Origin: Albirhodobacter sp048262715
GTDB lineage: Bacteria; Pseudomonadota; Alphaproteobacteria; Rhodobacterales; Rhodobacteraceae
DNA length: 64,000 nucleotides
Direction: 5' to 3'
Assembly: GCA_048262715.1 (NCBI GenBank)
Contig: JBLXEV010000001.1
Coordinates: forward strand, 186,001-250,000
In this document: positions 17,106 to 25,784 of the stretch, one piece after another
Position numbering within the stretch: position 1 is the stretch's first letter
Layout of the letters: the number at the start of each line of letters is the position of its first letter
Notes under the pieces: generated by a model
Databases searched by the model: none
Told to the model about the DNA's origin: nothing
Seen by the model: the letters and a program-made list of their open reading frames with translations, nothing else
Translations under genes and position numbers: made by a program

Positions 17106-18145
17106 TTCCGCGACATCTCGATCATGCGCCCAACCGCAACCCGTGCCTTCTCGGCGACGATGGGATCCACAACCACTTCCGAACTCATCGTGTGCAGCGA
17201 CCACAGGATTTTCTCCAAGGTGATCTTCTTCATGAACGGGCACATATTGCACGGGCCGACAAATTCGACCTCGGGGTGCACATCGGCGATATTTGACGCC
17301 ATCGAGCATTCCGTCACCAAAAGCGCCTTGCTCGGCTTCTCAGAGGCCACGTAGTCGATGATCCCCTTTGTCGAGCCGGAGAAATCAGCCTCGGCGACAA
17401 CATCGGGCGGACACTCGGGATGGGCGATGATGCGGGTATCGGGCTGCCACTCGCGGAAATCGCGCAGATCCTGCGCGGTGAAGCGCTCATGCACGATGCA
17501 GGAGCCTTCCCACCAGACGATGGTTTTCTCCGGCACCATATTCGCGACATTCTGCGCCAGATATTGATCCGGCGTCATGATCACGATGTCGCTCTCCATC
17601 CCGCGCACGATCTCCGCCGCGTTTGACGAGGTGCAACACACATCGGAGGCGGCCTTCACCTCGGCAGTGGTGTTCACATAGCTGACCACAGGCGCGCCCG
17701 GATACTTCGCGCGCATCTGCGCGATATTCTCGGCGGTGATGCTCTCGGCCAACGAACAGCCCGCCTCCATATCAGGGATCAGCACCGTCTTCGCCGGATT
17801 GAGGATCTTCGAGGTCTCGGCCATGAAATGCACGCCGCATTGCACGATCACATCCGCCTCGACGCGTGTCGCCTCGATCGCAAGCTGCAAACTATCGCCG
17901 ACAACATCGGCAACCCCGTGATAGATCTCCGGCGTCATATAGTTATGCGCAAGGATCGCGGCGTTGCGCTGTTTCTTGAGCGCGTTGATCGCGACGACAT
18001 AGGGCGCATAGCGCACCCAATCGGCGAACGGCACAACCCGTTCCATCTTCGCGTAGATATCGCGGGTCGCTTCCGCAAGCTCCGCATTGGGCGCCAAATC
18101 ATAAGACGCAGCCAAAGTCGCACGGATAGATAGCATATCCAGCAT
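17102..18145 (-). CDS. nadA: quinolinate synthase
   Basis: A 347-aa [4Fe-4S] enzyme that condenses iminoaspartate with dihydroxyacetone phosphate. Cluster cysteines are in the positions expected for the family: DMEAGCSLAES, AHPECPPDVV and FVGPCNMCPFMKK. Other motifs are AHNYMTPEIYHGVADVVGDS and VSYVNTTAEVKAASDVCCTS. The start at 18145 is preferred because GGAGGGG lies 7-8 nt upstream. First gene of nadABC; a dyad that could be an operator lies 75-100 nt upstream. Confidence 0.96.
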   Translation of the reverse strand: MLDMLSIRATLAASYDLAPNAELAEATRDIYAKMERVVPFADWVRYAPYVVAINALKKQRNAAILAHNYMTPEIYHGVADVVGDSLQLAIEATRVEADVIVQCGVHFMAETSKILNPAKTVLIPDMEAGCSLAESITAENIAQMRAKYPGAPVVSYVNTTAEVKAASDVCCTSSNAAEIVRGMESDIVIMTPDQYLAQNVANMVPEKTIVWWEGSCIVHERFTAQDLRDFREWQPDTRIIAHPECPPDVVAEADFSGSTKGIIDYVASEKPSKALLVTECSMASNIADVHPEVEFVGPCNMCPFMKKITLEKILWSLHTMSSEVVVDPIVAEKARVAVGRMIEMSRK

Positions 18146-18221
18146 GGGTTCCCCTCCCCAACCGAAAAACAGAGCCTCACTTAAGGGCAGGAGGGGGGGA
18201 GGTTCCATGGGAAATATGACA

Positions 18222-18244
18222 GAAATCACTCTTTCTTGGTGATT
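18222..18244. promoter_or_regulatory. dyad AAATCAC-N9-GTGATTT upstream of nadA
   Basis: A perfect 7-bp inverted repeat with a 9-nt spacer lies between the nagA stop (18257) and the nadA start (18145). It may be an operator for a NAD-responsive repressor or an AT-rich terminator hairpin for nagA. It lacks a clean T-tract, which slightly favours the operator reading. Confidence 0.3.
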
Positions 18245-18256
18245 TTGGCATTTCAG

Positions 18257-19363
18257 TCAGAGAGGTTGACCATCTTTCCAGACAGTTTTGAGCCGCCAAG
18301 CCTCATCTAACAGCACAAAATCTGCGCGCGCGCCCATGGCAATGCGCCCCAGATCCGCGCGCCCGATCACATCTGCGGGCAGGCGCGTCGCCATCGCAAG
18401 CGCGCGCTCTGGGGCAATCCCCCACGCGATGATATTGGCAACCGCCTCCGCAAGGCTGAGATCCGCCCCCGCCAAGGTGCCGTCTTCCAACGTCAGCCGC
18501 CCGTGCCGCCGCAGGATCCGGCGGCCTTGGAGCGCGAACTCCTCCAGATCCGAGCCCGCAACCGCCATCGCATCCGACACGAGGAAGATCCGATCCGAAG
18601 CGCGCAGCGCCGCCATCGCGGAGGCGGGGTGAACATGCAGCCCGTCCGCGATCAACCCCGCGTAAAACGGCAAATCCAGCGCCGCCCCCACAAGGCCGGG
18701 CGCGCGGGAACCGAGCTGCGACATCGCATTATAGAGATGGGTGACAATCTGCGCCCCTGCCGCGTGATAGGCCTGAGCCTCCTCATAGCTGCACTCGGAA
18801 TGCCCAAGAGCGACAAGCACACCCGCCCGCGACAGGATTTGAACCTGCTGCTGCGTCACGGAAGCTGGCGACAGTGTGATTTTCAACAAGGCCAGCGCCT
18901 GCGCCGCCTCCAGATAAAGCGCGAGATCTGCCTCCGCCATCGGCCGGATCAGGGCCGGATCATGCGCCCCCGCGCGGCGCGTATCGAGATGCGGCCCCTC
19001 CAGATGGAGGCCAACAAGCCCCCCATGCGCGATGGCCGCCGCAATCACAGCGCGCGTGGCCTGCGGTGTATCGGTGATCAGCGTCGGCAGGATTGTCGTA
19101 GCACCCTGCCCCGCATGAGCGGCGCAGATCTGCGCAATCGTCTCGGCGGAACTTGCGCCATCCAACATCACCCCGCCGCCGCCGTTCACCTGCAGATCCA
19201 CGAATCCGGCGCAGATCGTGCCGGATAGACGCGTCACGTGGCACTCCTGCACGGCGTCTTTATGGCACAGCCCCACGATCCTGCCCGCCTCCAGCAGGAG
19301 TGCGGTGTCGCTCAGAAACCGCTCACCATCAAAGATCCGGTCGGGAAGAAGCGCCTCACGCAT
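18257..19363 (-). CDS. nagA: N-acetylglucosamine-6-phosphate deacetylase
   Basis: A 368-aa amidohydrolase-fold enzyme that deacetylates GlcNAc-6-phosphate in amino-sugar and cell-wall recycling. Family motifs: GFVDLQVNGGGG, LHLEGPHLD (metal Glu), GHSECSYEEA, VTHLYNAMSQ, IADGLHVHP and the catalytic LVSDAMA. The start at 19363 has GGGGAGGAG upstream and lies inside the end of the kinase gene (8-nt overlap), so the two are coupled. Confidence 0.94.
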   Translation of the reverse strand: MREALLPDRIFDGERFLSDTALLLEAGRIVGLCHKDAVQECHVTRLSGTICAGFVDLQVNGGGGVMLDGASSAETIAQICAAHAGQGATTILPTLITDTPQATRAVIAAAIAHGGLVGLHLEGPHLDTRRAGAHDPALIRPMAEADLALYLEAAQALALLKITLSPASVTQQQVQILSRAGVLVALGHSECSYEEAQAYHAAGAQIVTHLYNAMSQLGSRAPGLVGAALDLPFYAGLIADGLHVHPASAMAALRASDRIFLVSDAMAVAGSDLEEFALQGRRILRRHGRLTLEDGTLAGADLSLAEAVANIIAWGIAPERALAMATRLPADVIGRADLGRIAMGARADFVLLDEAWRLKTVWKDGQPL

Positions 19364-20213
19364 TCGGCTCCTCCCCGCGCATCGCAAGGCGCACCGCGCC
19401 ATCAAGCGCCGTGCCCTGTGCAGCGATCACATCCCACCGCGCGGCAAAAGCTTCAGCGAAAACAGGGCCTAACCCGCCCAAAAATACGACTGGCAGCGCG
19501 GTCTCGCCAGATTGCAGTTGAGCGACAGACTCGGCGACCTGCGCGCAGGCGCTCTCGAACAAGGCAATCGCCGCCACGTCCCCCGCCTGCCGCGCGATCA
19601 GCAGATCCGGCACCAGCCCCGCGAAATCACTCGGCACGGCGGAGGCTCCGAAGGCGACGATCCCCTGCACGCCGCCCAAGCGCAGAACAAGCGCCTCAAT
19701 CAGCGGGCTTTGCGCGCCTCCCGCCTCAATCGCCCGCAGAGCGGCGCGGCACAGCTCTCGCCCGATCCATGCGCCCGAGGCCTCATCGCCCAAACGCAGC
19801 CCCCAACCGCCAATGATCCGGCGCTGGCCCGCGCGTTGCGAGGCGAAGACCGATCCCGTGCCTATCGCCGCGATGATCCCGTCTTGATCGTTCAACGCAC
19901 CGATCAGCGAGGTCTCCACATCCTGCACGATCCGCGCGGATTTGAAGGGCAGATGCGCCGCGATCCAATCGCGCGGCGCGGACAGGCTCGCCCCAGCGAG
20001 GCCCAGCCCTGCGGTGATCTCTTCCAGCGCGCAATGACCTGCGGCAACCTGCTGTGCCACCCCCAGAATGCTGTGCAACGCCTGCGCGCGGTCCGTCGCG
20101 ATATTGGCCGCACCGGAGGCCGCCTCTGCCAGAACCTTGCCCGTGTGATCCACCAGCCGCCCGCGGCATCCCGTGCCGCCACCATCCATCCCGAGGTAAA
20201 ACCTGCCCGTCAT
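19356..20213 (-). CDS. nagK: N-acetylglucosamine kinase, BadF/BadG/BcrA ATPase family
   Basis: A 285-aa ASKHA-fold sugar kinase. The phosphate-1 loop is YLGMDGGGTGCRGRLVD at the N-terminus; the phosphate-2 and adenosine segments are AAIGTGSVFAS, GGWGLRLGDEASGAWIGREL and VFLGGLGPVF. It most likely phosphorylates GlcNAc (or glucosamine) to feed NagA next door. GGGGG lies before the ATG at 20213, and a GTG directly before it is an alternative. It starts about 14 nt after the cobS stop, on the same strand. Confidence 0.85.
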   Translation of the reverse strand: MTGRFYLGMDGGGTGCRGRLVDHTGKVLAEAASGAANIATDRAQALHSILGVAQQVAAGHCALEEITAGLGLAGASLSAPRDWIAAHLPFKSARIVQDVETSLIGALNDQDGIIAAIGTGSVFASQRAGQRRIIGGWGLRLGDEASGAWIGRELCRAALRAIEAGGAQSPLIEALVLRLGGVQGIVAFGASAVPSDFAGLVPDLLIARQAGDVAAIALFESACAQVAESVAQLQSGETALPVVFLGGLGPVFAEAFAARWDVIAAQGTALDGAVRLAMRGEEPNA

Positions 20214-20226
20214 CACGCGCCCCCGC

Positions 20227-20952
20227 TCATAGACATGACGACAAAACGATCAGCGCGGCGGTTTCCGAGCAGATCACCATCGTGCCCAGCACATCCCCCG
20301 TCTGCCCGCCCAGCATCCGTGTCGCGATCCGCGCCACACCCAGCGCCACCAACGCCACGGTGAGGAGTGCCGCGATCCCAGCGGAGCCGAACAGGACAGC
20401 AGCAAGCCCCGCAATCGCACAGACCAGAATGAGATGCGGCACCGGAACCTTCCCCGCCGCCGCGCGGCCCAACCCATCCGCCCGCGCAGGCGGCATCAGA
20501 TGCAGCGCGAAGGGAACCACAGCACGCGAAAGCACCGCAGGCAAGATCACCGCCGTTGCAGGAAGCTCCGCCAAGGCCGCCCAGCGCAGGCCGATCATCA
20601 AGATCAGCGCAATCACCCCGTAAGAGCCAATCCGGCTGTCGCGCATGATCTCCAGCTTGCGCGCACGGTCCGCAGTTCCAAAACTATCGACAAAATCCGC
20701 CAGCCCATCTTCATGCAGCCCGCCCGTCACCCCCGCCATCACCGCCAGCGCGAGCCCTGCGGAAATGAGAGGTGAAAGGCCAACGCTCGAACTGATCCAC
20801 AGAGCCAGCGCGCCGATCAGCCCGATCACCGCCCCCACCAGCGGGAAGGCCCAAGCAGCCTTCGCCATCGGCGGCACAGCCCCCTCGATCCGCCCCGCAG
20901 GCAACCGCGTCAGCGCCATCATCGCAAGCTGGATCTGCGCGGTGGTGATCAT
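20227..20952 (-). CDS. cobS: adenosylcobinamide-GDP ribazoletransferase (cobalamin synthase)
   Basis: A 241-aa integral membrane enzyme (CobV in Pseudomonas naming) that joins alpha-ribazole(-phosphate) to adenosylcobinamide-GDP, the last step of B12 assembly. Hydrophobic segments cover most of the protein. The conserved loop GGLHEDGLADFVDSFGTADRARKLEIMRDS is present in full, with its acidic residues; R-I-G-S-Y-G-V follows. Its start overlaps the cobT stop by 4 nt. Confidence 0.94.
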   Translation of the reverse strand: MITTAQIQLAMMALTRLPAGRIEGAVPPMAKAAWAFPLVGAVIGLIGALALWISSSVGLSPLISAGLALAVMAGVTGGLHEDGLADFVDSFGTADRARKLEIMRDSRIGSYGVIALILMIGLRWAALAELPATAVILPAVLSRAVVPFALHLMPPARADGLGRAAAGKVPVPHLILVCAIAGLAAVLFGSAGIAALLTVALVALGVARIATRMLGGQTGDVLGTMVICSETAALIVLSSCL

Positions 20953-21953
20953 GCCTCGCTCACGCCCGCTTCGCCGAAGGTCGCCATGCCGTTATGGCAT
21001 TCCAGTGCCGAGCGCAGAATCCCCAAAGCCAGTGCCGCGCCGGAGCCCTCGCCCAAGCGCATATCAAATTCCAACACCGCGCGCTGATGGATCGCCGCCA
21101 GCAAACGGCGATGCCCGGGCTCTGCGGAGGCATGGCCAACTAAGCAATGATCGAGCAATTTCGGGTCCGCCGCATAGAGCACGGCGGCGGCGGCGGTGCA
21201 GATGAACCCGTCCAAAATGACCGGAATATGTGCCATCCGCGCGGCCAAGATCGCCCCGCAAAGCGCCGCCTGCTCCCGCCCGCCCAGCCGCGCGAGGGTT
21301 TCCAGCGCAGGTTGGCCACCGTGCAGCGCCAGACCGCGCTCAATCGCGTTGATTTTCCGCGCCAGCCCCTCGGCATCCGATCCCGTTCCCGGCCCGACCC
21401 AATCGCTCGGCGTGCCGCCAAACAGCGCCGATGTCAGCGCGGCGGCGATGGTGGAATTGCCGATCCCCATCTCGCCCAGAATCACCACATCCGCGCCCTT
21501 ATCGACAGCCGCAGCCCCACGGTTCATCGCGTCGATGGTCTCTGCCTCGCTCATCGCGGGGCCTTGGGTGAAATCCGCCGTCGGGCGATCCAGATCCAGC
21601 GCGATCACCGCAAGTTCCGCGTCGTTCACACGGCAAAGCTGGTTGATTGACGCGCCGCCCCCTTCGAAATTAGCCACCATCTGCGCGGTGACCTCTTGCG
21701 GGTAAGGGTTCACCCCCTGCGCACAAATCCCGTGGTTTCCGGCGAAGATCAGCGCCTGCGCCCGCGCGATGCTGGGCCGCGAGGTGCGCCGCCACCCCGC
21801 CATGAACACCGCCAGTTCCTCCAGCCGCCCGAGCGAGCCTTGCGGTTTCGTCAGGCTATCCTGCCGCGCCTGTGCTGCGCGCGCGGCCTCCGCATCAAAG
21901 CTCGGCAAAGGCAGGGCAGCAACATCGGCAAAACTCTTCAGAACCAGCGGCAT
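20949..21953 (-). CDS. cobT: nicotinate-nucleotide-dimethylbenzimidazole phosphoribosyltransferase
   Basis: A 334-aa enzyme (CobU in Pseudomonas naming) that activates the lower ligand made by BluB into alpha-ribazole-5'-phosphate. Motifs: QDSLTKPQGSLGRLEELA, IFAGNHGICAQGVNPYPQEVTAQMV, ILGEMGIGNSTIAAAL (with catalytic context GEMGIGN), and FICTAAAAV. The catalytic Glu is in the C-terminal region (DMRLGEGSGAALAL). It starts directly after the cobU stop (TAGATG). Confidence 0.96.
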   Translation of the reverse strand: MPLVLKSFADVAALPLPSFDAEAARAAQARQDSLTKPQGSLGRLEELAVFMAGWRRTSRPSIARAQALIFAGNHGICAQGVNPYPQEVTAQMVANFEGGGASINQLCRVNDAELAVIALDLDRPTADFTQGPAMSEAETIDAMNRGAAAVDKGADVVILGEMGIGNSTIAAALTSALFGGTPSDWVGPGTGSDAEGLARKINAIERGLALHGGQPALETLARLGGREQAALCGAILAARMAHIPVILDGFICTAAAAVLYAADPKLLDHCLVGHASAEPGHRRLLAAIHQRAVLEFDMRLGEGSGAALALGILRSALECHNGMATFGEAGVSEA

Positions 21954-22463
21954 CTATTTCACTTTCATTGGCAGACCACAGACTGCGAGGGTCACCTCAC
22001 TCGCCGTGGCCGCGATTTTCTGGTTGAGCGCGCCTGCCGCATCCCGGAATGCACGCGCCAGCGCATTTTCCGGCACGATCCCGGTGCCCAGCTCATTGGT
22101 GACGAAAACAACGGGATGCACCTGCTCTGCCAGCGCCTCCAGCAATGCCTCCGTGGCGGCGTTCCAATCGTGCTCCCCGAGCATCAGATTGGTCAACCAA
22201 AGCGTCAGACAATCCACCAAACGCGGTGCATCATCCGTTGCGCGGATCACCGAGACAATATCGAGCGGCTCCGCATGGTTGATCCATTCCGGCCCCCGCC
22301 GCGCGCGATGGGTGGCGATGCGCGCCTCCATCTCCGCGTCAAAGGCCTGTGCTGTCGCGATATAATGCGCCTGCGCGCCCGTCCGCAGGGACAGGGTGCG
22401 GGCTTCCGCAATCGCGCTTTTGCCCGAACGGGCGCCGCCAGTGATGACAATCGTCTTGCTCAT
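21954..22463 (-). CDS. cobU: bifunctional adenosylcobinamide kinase / guanylyltransferase
   Basis: A 169-aa P-loop enzyme (CobP in Pseudomonas naming) that phosphorylates adenosylcobinamide and then attaches GMP. Walker A is ITGGARSGKSAIAE at residues 6-19. The guanylylation-site histidine region is ARIATHRARRGPEW, and DCLTLWLTNLML is the typical Walker-B-like segment. The start at 22463 is set by the P-loop position and family length. No strong ribosome site is visible. It heads cobU-cobT-cobS-nagK-nagA and is divergent from the phosphatase gene at 22515. Confidence 0.94.
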   Translation of the reverse strand: MSKTIVITGGARSGKSAIAEARTLSLRTGAQAHYIATAQAFDAEMEARIATHRARRGPEWINHAEPLDIVSVIRATDDAPRLVDCLTLWLTNLMLGEHDWNAATEALLEALAEQVHPVVFVTNELGTGIVPENALARAFRDAAGALNQKIAATASEVTLAVCGLPMKVK

Positions 22464-22518
22464 GGCATCGTGACAAAGCAGAAACGAGCGAACATCGAAA
22501 GAGGGAATGCGACGATGC
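22464..22518. promoter_or_regulatory. 51-bp divergent control region between cobU and the phosphatase gene
   Basis: The region has AAGAGGGAATGCGAC (22499-22513), an exact 15-nt copy of a conserved box of the cobalamin riboswitch at 28560-28574. It also has a perfect 7-bp dyad, GCATCGT (22465-22471) and ACGATGC (22512-22518), which brackets it and includes the phosphatase start codon. The region is too short for a whole riboswitch. The box also serves as the Shine-Dalgarno sequence of the phosphatase gene. Confidence 0.4.
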
Positions 22519-23096
22519 GCGGCAATCAGACGACAGAGATCTTGATGATCCGACATGCGCCCTCATTGGACGAGGGGCGTCTGGCGGGCGCGCGTGATGT
22601 TGCGGCGCGGCTGGAGGGCGCGCGGATTGCGCCGCTTCGTGCGGCGATTGGCGCGGTGGATCAGGTGATCGCCAGCCCGATGTTGCGATGCCAGCAAACC
22701 GCTGCCGCCCTGTTCGAGGCCTGGGAGGATGCGCCCGCGCTACGTGAGCAAGATTTTGGCGCTTGGGAAGGGGTTCCTTACGCAGACTTGCCAGATATCG
22801 GCGCGATGTCGGGCGCGGAACTGGCGCAGCACCGCCCCCCTGAGGGCGAGAGTTTCGCCGATCTCTGCGCCCGCGCCTGCCCTGCGATCACCGCGCTCGC
22901 CGCCCCGCAAGCCGTCCCGCAAACCCAGCGCAAGGTTGCGCTTGTCGCCCATGCCGGCACGATCCGCGCGGCACTGTCGCTCGCTGTTGGCCAACCCGCA
23001 GCCTTGTCGTTCCAGATCGCAAACCTGTCTCTAACCCGCCTGATGTTGCTCCCCAACGGGCTATACTCGATCGCAGGGGTGAACTGGCAACCATGA
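22515..23096 (+). CDS. histidine phosphatase, probable alpha-ribazole phosphatase
   Basis: A 193-aa phosphoglycerate-mutase-type phosphatase. The catalytic RHAP motif (LMIRHAPSLDEG, near residue 13) and second histidine (VALVAHAGTIRAAL) are present, with ASPMLRCQQTA and DFGAWEG between them, as in CobC of Salmonella. It probably dephosphorylates alpha-ribazole phosphate or adenosylcobalamin 5'-phosphate. The start at 22515 has GAGGGA upstream. It is the first of five plus-strand genes joined by short overlaps. Confidence 0.85.
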   Translation: MRGNQTTEILMIRHAPSLDEGRLAGARDVAARLEGARIAPLRAAIGAVDQVIASPMLRCQQTAAALFEAWEDAPALREQDFGAWEGVPYADLPDIGAMSGAELAQHRPPEGESFADLCARACPAITALAAPQAVPQTQRKVALVAHAGTIRAALSLAVGQPAALSFQIANLSLTRLMLLPNGLYSIAGVNWQP

Positions 23097-23881
23097 TCCG
23101 GGTCGAGGGACATTTTGGCGAACTCATGCAGGGGCGGCTGGGGCCATCTGGCCCTGTTGTGCTGCTCTCCTTGCCTTGCCCGGCGCTGGCGGTGACAGGC
23201 TCAGTGCAGCGCAGCACAGGCCTCGCGCTTCACGGCAGCGGCCAGCGCCTCGTGACGCCCGCGCGGGCGCGGCGGTTTCTTCACGATCTCGGCTATCCCC
23301 TCACGGGTCGCGTCATTCTGCGCGCGCAGATGCCCGCAGGCGGCGGCGCAGGGGCGTCAACCGCCAGCTTGACCGCGCTAGCGCGGCTTGCGGGGGCGAC
23401 CGATCCCGATCACATCGCAAGTGCCTGCCTGCGCAGCGAGGGCGCGACGGATCCGTTAATGTATGGTGATGCGGCGCAGCGCCTCTGGGCCTCACGATCC
23501 GCAGAAACAGTCTCTATCCTGCCCAAACATCCACCCTTTGACGTGATCGGCGGTTTTTTCGGGGCGGCGCAACGCACCGACCCTGCGGACACCGATTTTC
23601 CCGACATATCGGATCTCGTCCGCCGCTGGCCGGGGGCAGATCTCGCCGAGACCGCGCAGATCATCACCACATCCGCCCGCCGAACCCTCAAACGGCGCGG
23701 CCCGCAGAGCGACCCTACAGAACAGATCGCCCAGCGCCTCGGCGCGCTGGGTTGGATAACGGCCCATACCGGATCGGCGCGCGGCCTGATCTTCCCGCGC
23801 GGCGCAATTCCGCAAGGCGCACGGGCGCATTTGATCGCGAGCGGCTTCAAGGGCGTGATCACCTTCGGAGCAGGCCAATGA
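23093..23881 (+). CDS. pduX: GHMP-family L-threonine kinase (PduX-like)
   Basis: A 262-aa GHMP kinase. The N-terminus VEGHFGELMQG is the PduX-like opening, and the GHMP phosphate loop is MPAGGGAGASTASLTAL (residues 80-96). PduX makes L-threonine O-3-phosphate, which CobD decarboxylates to aminopropanol phosphate for the nucleotide loop. The location between the phosphatase and cbiB, with overlaps of 4 nt on each side and the threonine-phosphate decarboxylase one gene later, strongly supports this. Sequence identity to Salmonella PduX could not be measured, so the exact substrate is inferred. Confidence 0.8.
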   Translation: MIRVEGHFGELMQGRLGPSGPVVLLSLPCPALAVTGSVQRSTGLALHGSGQRLVTPARARRFLHDLGYPLTGRVILRAQMPAGGGAGASTASLTALARLAGATDPDHIASACLRSEGATDPLMYGDAAQRLWASRSAETVSILPKHPPFDVIGGFFGAAQRTDPADTDFPDISDLVRRWPGADLAETAQIITTSARRTLKRRGPQSDPTEQIAQRLGALGWITAHTGSARGLIFPRGAIPQGARAHLIASGFKGVITFGAGQ

Positions 23882-24819
23882 GCACCGCTTGGATCATGTT
23901 GATCGCCATTGGGCTGGATGCGGCCCTCAGTTGGCCCGCAGCGCTCTATGCGCGGATCGGGCATCCGGTGACATGGATCGGTGCGCTGATTTCAAAGCTG
24001 GAAGCGCGACTGAACCAAGGCGCGGCACGACGCGCAAAGGGGGTTCTGACGGCGGTTATCGTCATCGGCATCGCGGGCGGATTGGCTGCTGTGGTGGAGA
24101 TAAGTGTAAGCAGTTTCGTCTCAAATAAGGCCCAATCGGCCCTCTTCCTTGGAATACTCGCTTGGCCCTTCATCGCCACCCGCTCGATGTATGATCACGT
24201 CAAAGCCGTCGCGACCCCTCTCACCAAGGGCGATCTCGCTACGGCCCGCTTGGCCGTCTCGATGATCGTCGGGCGCGACCCCTCTGCGCTGAATGAGGCG
24301 GGCGTCTCGCGGGCAGCGCTTGAGAGCCTCGCAGAGAACACATCCGATGGCATTGTTGCACCGATTTTCTGGGGGCTTGTCGCGGGGCTTCCCGGGATCG
24401 TGGCCTATAAAGCGATCAACACATTGGATTCGATGATCGGCCACCGGACGGAACGCTATGAGGCCTTTGGCTGGGCTTCCGCGCGGATCGATGATCTCGT
24501 CAACCTGATCCCCGCGCGGCTCACGGGGCTGTTGTTCGCACTGGTGTCCCCCCATCCGCGCGCCTCATGGGCCGCGATGATGCGGGATGCAAAGCACCAC
24601 CGCTCGCCCAATGCCGGATGGCCCGAGGCGGCGATGGCAGGCGCTTTAAGGGTGCGACTTTCCGGCCCGAGGGCCTATAACGGCAAAATCGCGCAAGAGC
24701 GTTGGGTCAATGAGACGGGGGCCGATCCCATGGCCGCCGATCTCGCGCGCGGGCTTCGGCTTTACGTTCGGGCGATGATGGTGATGGCGCTTGGCGTCGC
24801 ATGTTTGGTGGGGATATGA
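23878..24819 (+). CDS. cbiB: adenosylcobinamide-phosphate synthase
   Basis: A 313-aa membrane enzyme (CobD in Pseudomonas naming) that attaches (R)-1-aminopropan-2-ol (phosphate) to adenosylcobyric acid. Family segments: GLDAALSWPAALYARIGHPVTWIG, SMIVGRDPSALNEAGVSRAALESLAENTSDGIVAPIFW, AYKAINTLDSMIGH and DDLVNLIPARLTG, in several transmembrane helices. Start and stop each overlap neighbours by 4 nt (ATGA). Confidence 0.95.
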   Translation: MSTAWIMLIAIGLDAALSWPAALYARIGHPVTWIGALISKLEARLNQGAARRAKGVLTAVIVIGIAGGLAAVVEISVSSFVSNKAQSALFLGILAWPFIATRSMYDHVKAVATPLTKGDLATARLAVSMIVGRDPSALNEAGVSRAALESLAENTSDGIVAPIFWGLVAGLPGIVAYKAINTLDSMIGHRTERYEAFGWASARIDDLVNLIPARLTGLLFALVSPHPRASWAAMMRDAKHHRSPNAGWPEAAMAGALRVRLSGPRAYNGKIAQERWVNETGADPMAADLARGLRLYVRAMMVMALGVACLVGI

Positions 24820-25784
24820 TGCGCGATCACGGCGGAAATCTTGATGCGGCAAAGCTGAAATACGGCGGGCACGATTGGATCGACCTCTCCACAGGCATCA
24901 ACCGGTCCCCCTATCCGCTCCCCCATATACCTCTCGAGGCATGGACAGCCCTACCGTTGAAATCCGCGACGGCGGCACTCTGCACGCAGGCCCGCGCGAC
25001 CTACCATGTCGCCCCGCAAGCCGCGATCACTGCGCTCGCGGGCGCGCAAGGCGCGATCCAGCTTCTTCCGCATCTGGGCACGCCCGGCCATGCGCGGATT
25101 TTCGGGCCCACCTATAACGAGCACGCCGCCTGCCTGATCGCGGCCGGATGGCGGGTCGAAACCGTCTCTACCCTTGCGGAAATTGAAGGCGCGGACCTTG
25201 GTGTGGTGGTGAATCCCAACAATCCGACAGGGCATCGCTTTTCGCCCGAAGACCTCCTTTCGCTGCGCGCAAAACTCGGCACGCTGATCGTGGACGAGAG
25301 CTTTTCCGACCCCTCGCCGGAGCTCTCCCTCGCGCCGCATTGCGGGGCGGAGGGGCTCTTCGTCCTGCGGTCTTTCGGAAAGTTCTACGGTCTCGCGGGC
25401 CTGCGCCTTGGCTTCGTGATTGGCGCATCTGCGCAAATTGACGCTATACGAGAGATGGCGGGCCCGTGGCCAATCTCCGGCCCTGCCATCGAAATCGGTC
25501 GGATCGCATTGGCGGATGCCACTTGGGCAGCGGCAACCACACGACGTCTGCGCGCGGAATGTGTGGACATCGACAAGATGGCTGCACAAGCAGGTTGGAA
25601 ACTCGCGGGCGGGGCCGAGCTTTTCAGGCTCTATTCCAGCCCGAATGCGCGAGCGGCACAAGAACGCCTCGCGCGACATCAAATCTGGAGCAGAATTTTC
25701 CCGTGGTCTGATACATTGATCCGATTGGGTCTCCCCAGCGGGCCGTCAGAATGGGGTCGCCTGCGCGCGGCCATGGAGGAATAA
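24816..25784 (+). CDS. cobD: threonine-phosphate decarboxylase
   Basis: A 322-aa PLP-dependent class I/II aminotransferase-fold protein (CobC in Pseudomonas naming) that decarboxylates L-threonine phosphate. Motifs: LDAAKLKYGG, WIDLSTGINRSPYPLP, GAQGAIQLLPHL, VVVNPNNPTGHRF, and the PLP-lysine region FVLRSFGKFYGLAGLRLGF. Two adjacent ATGs (24816, 24819) are possible; 24816 forms ATGA with the cbiB stop. Its TAA overlaps the bluB start. Confidence 0.93.
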   Translation: MMRDHGGNLDAAKLKYGGHDWIDLSTGINRSPYPLPHIPLEAWTALPLKSATAALCTQARATYHVAPQAAITALAGAQGAIQLLPHLGTPGHARIFGPTYNEHAACLIAAGWRVETVSTLAEIEGADLGVVVNPNNPTGHRFSPEDLLSLRAKLGTLIVDESFSDPSPELSLAPHCGAEGLFVLRSFGKFYGLAGLRLGFVIGASAQIDAIREMAGPWPISGPAIEIGRIALADATWAAATTRRLRAECVDIDKMAAQAGWKLAGGAELFRLYSSPNARAAQERLARHQIWSRIFPWSDTLIRLGLPSGPSEWGRLRAAMEE

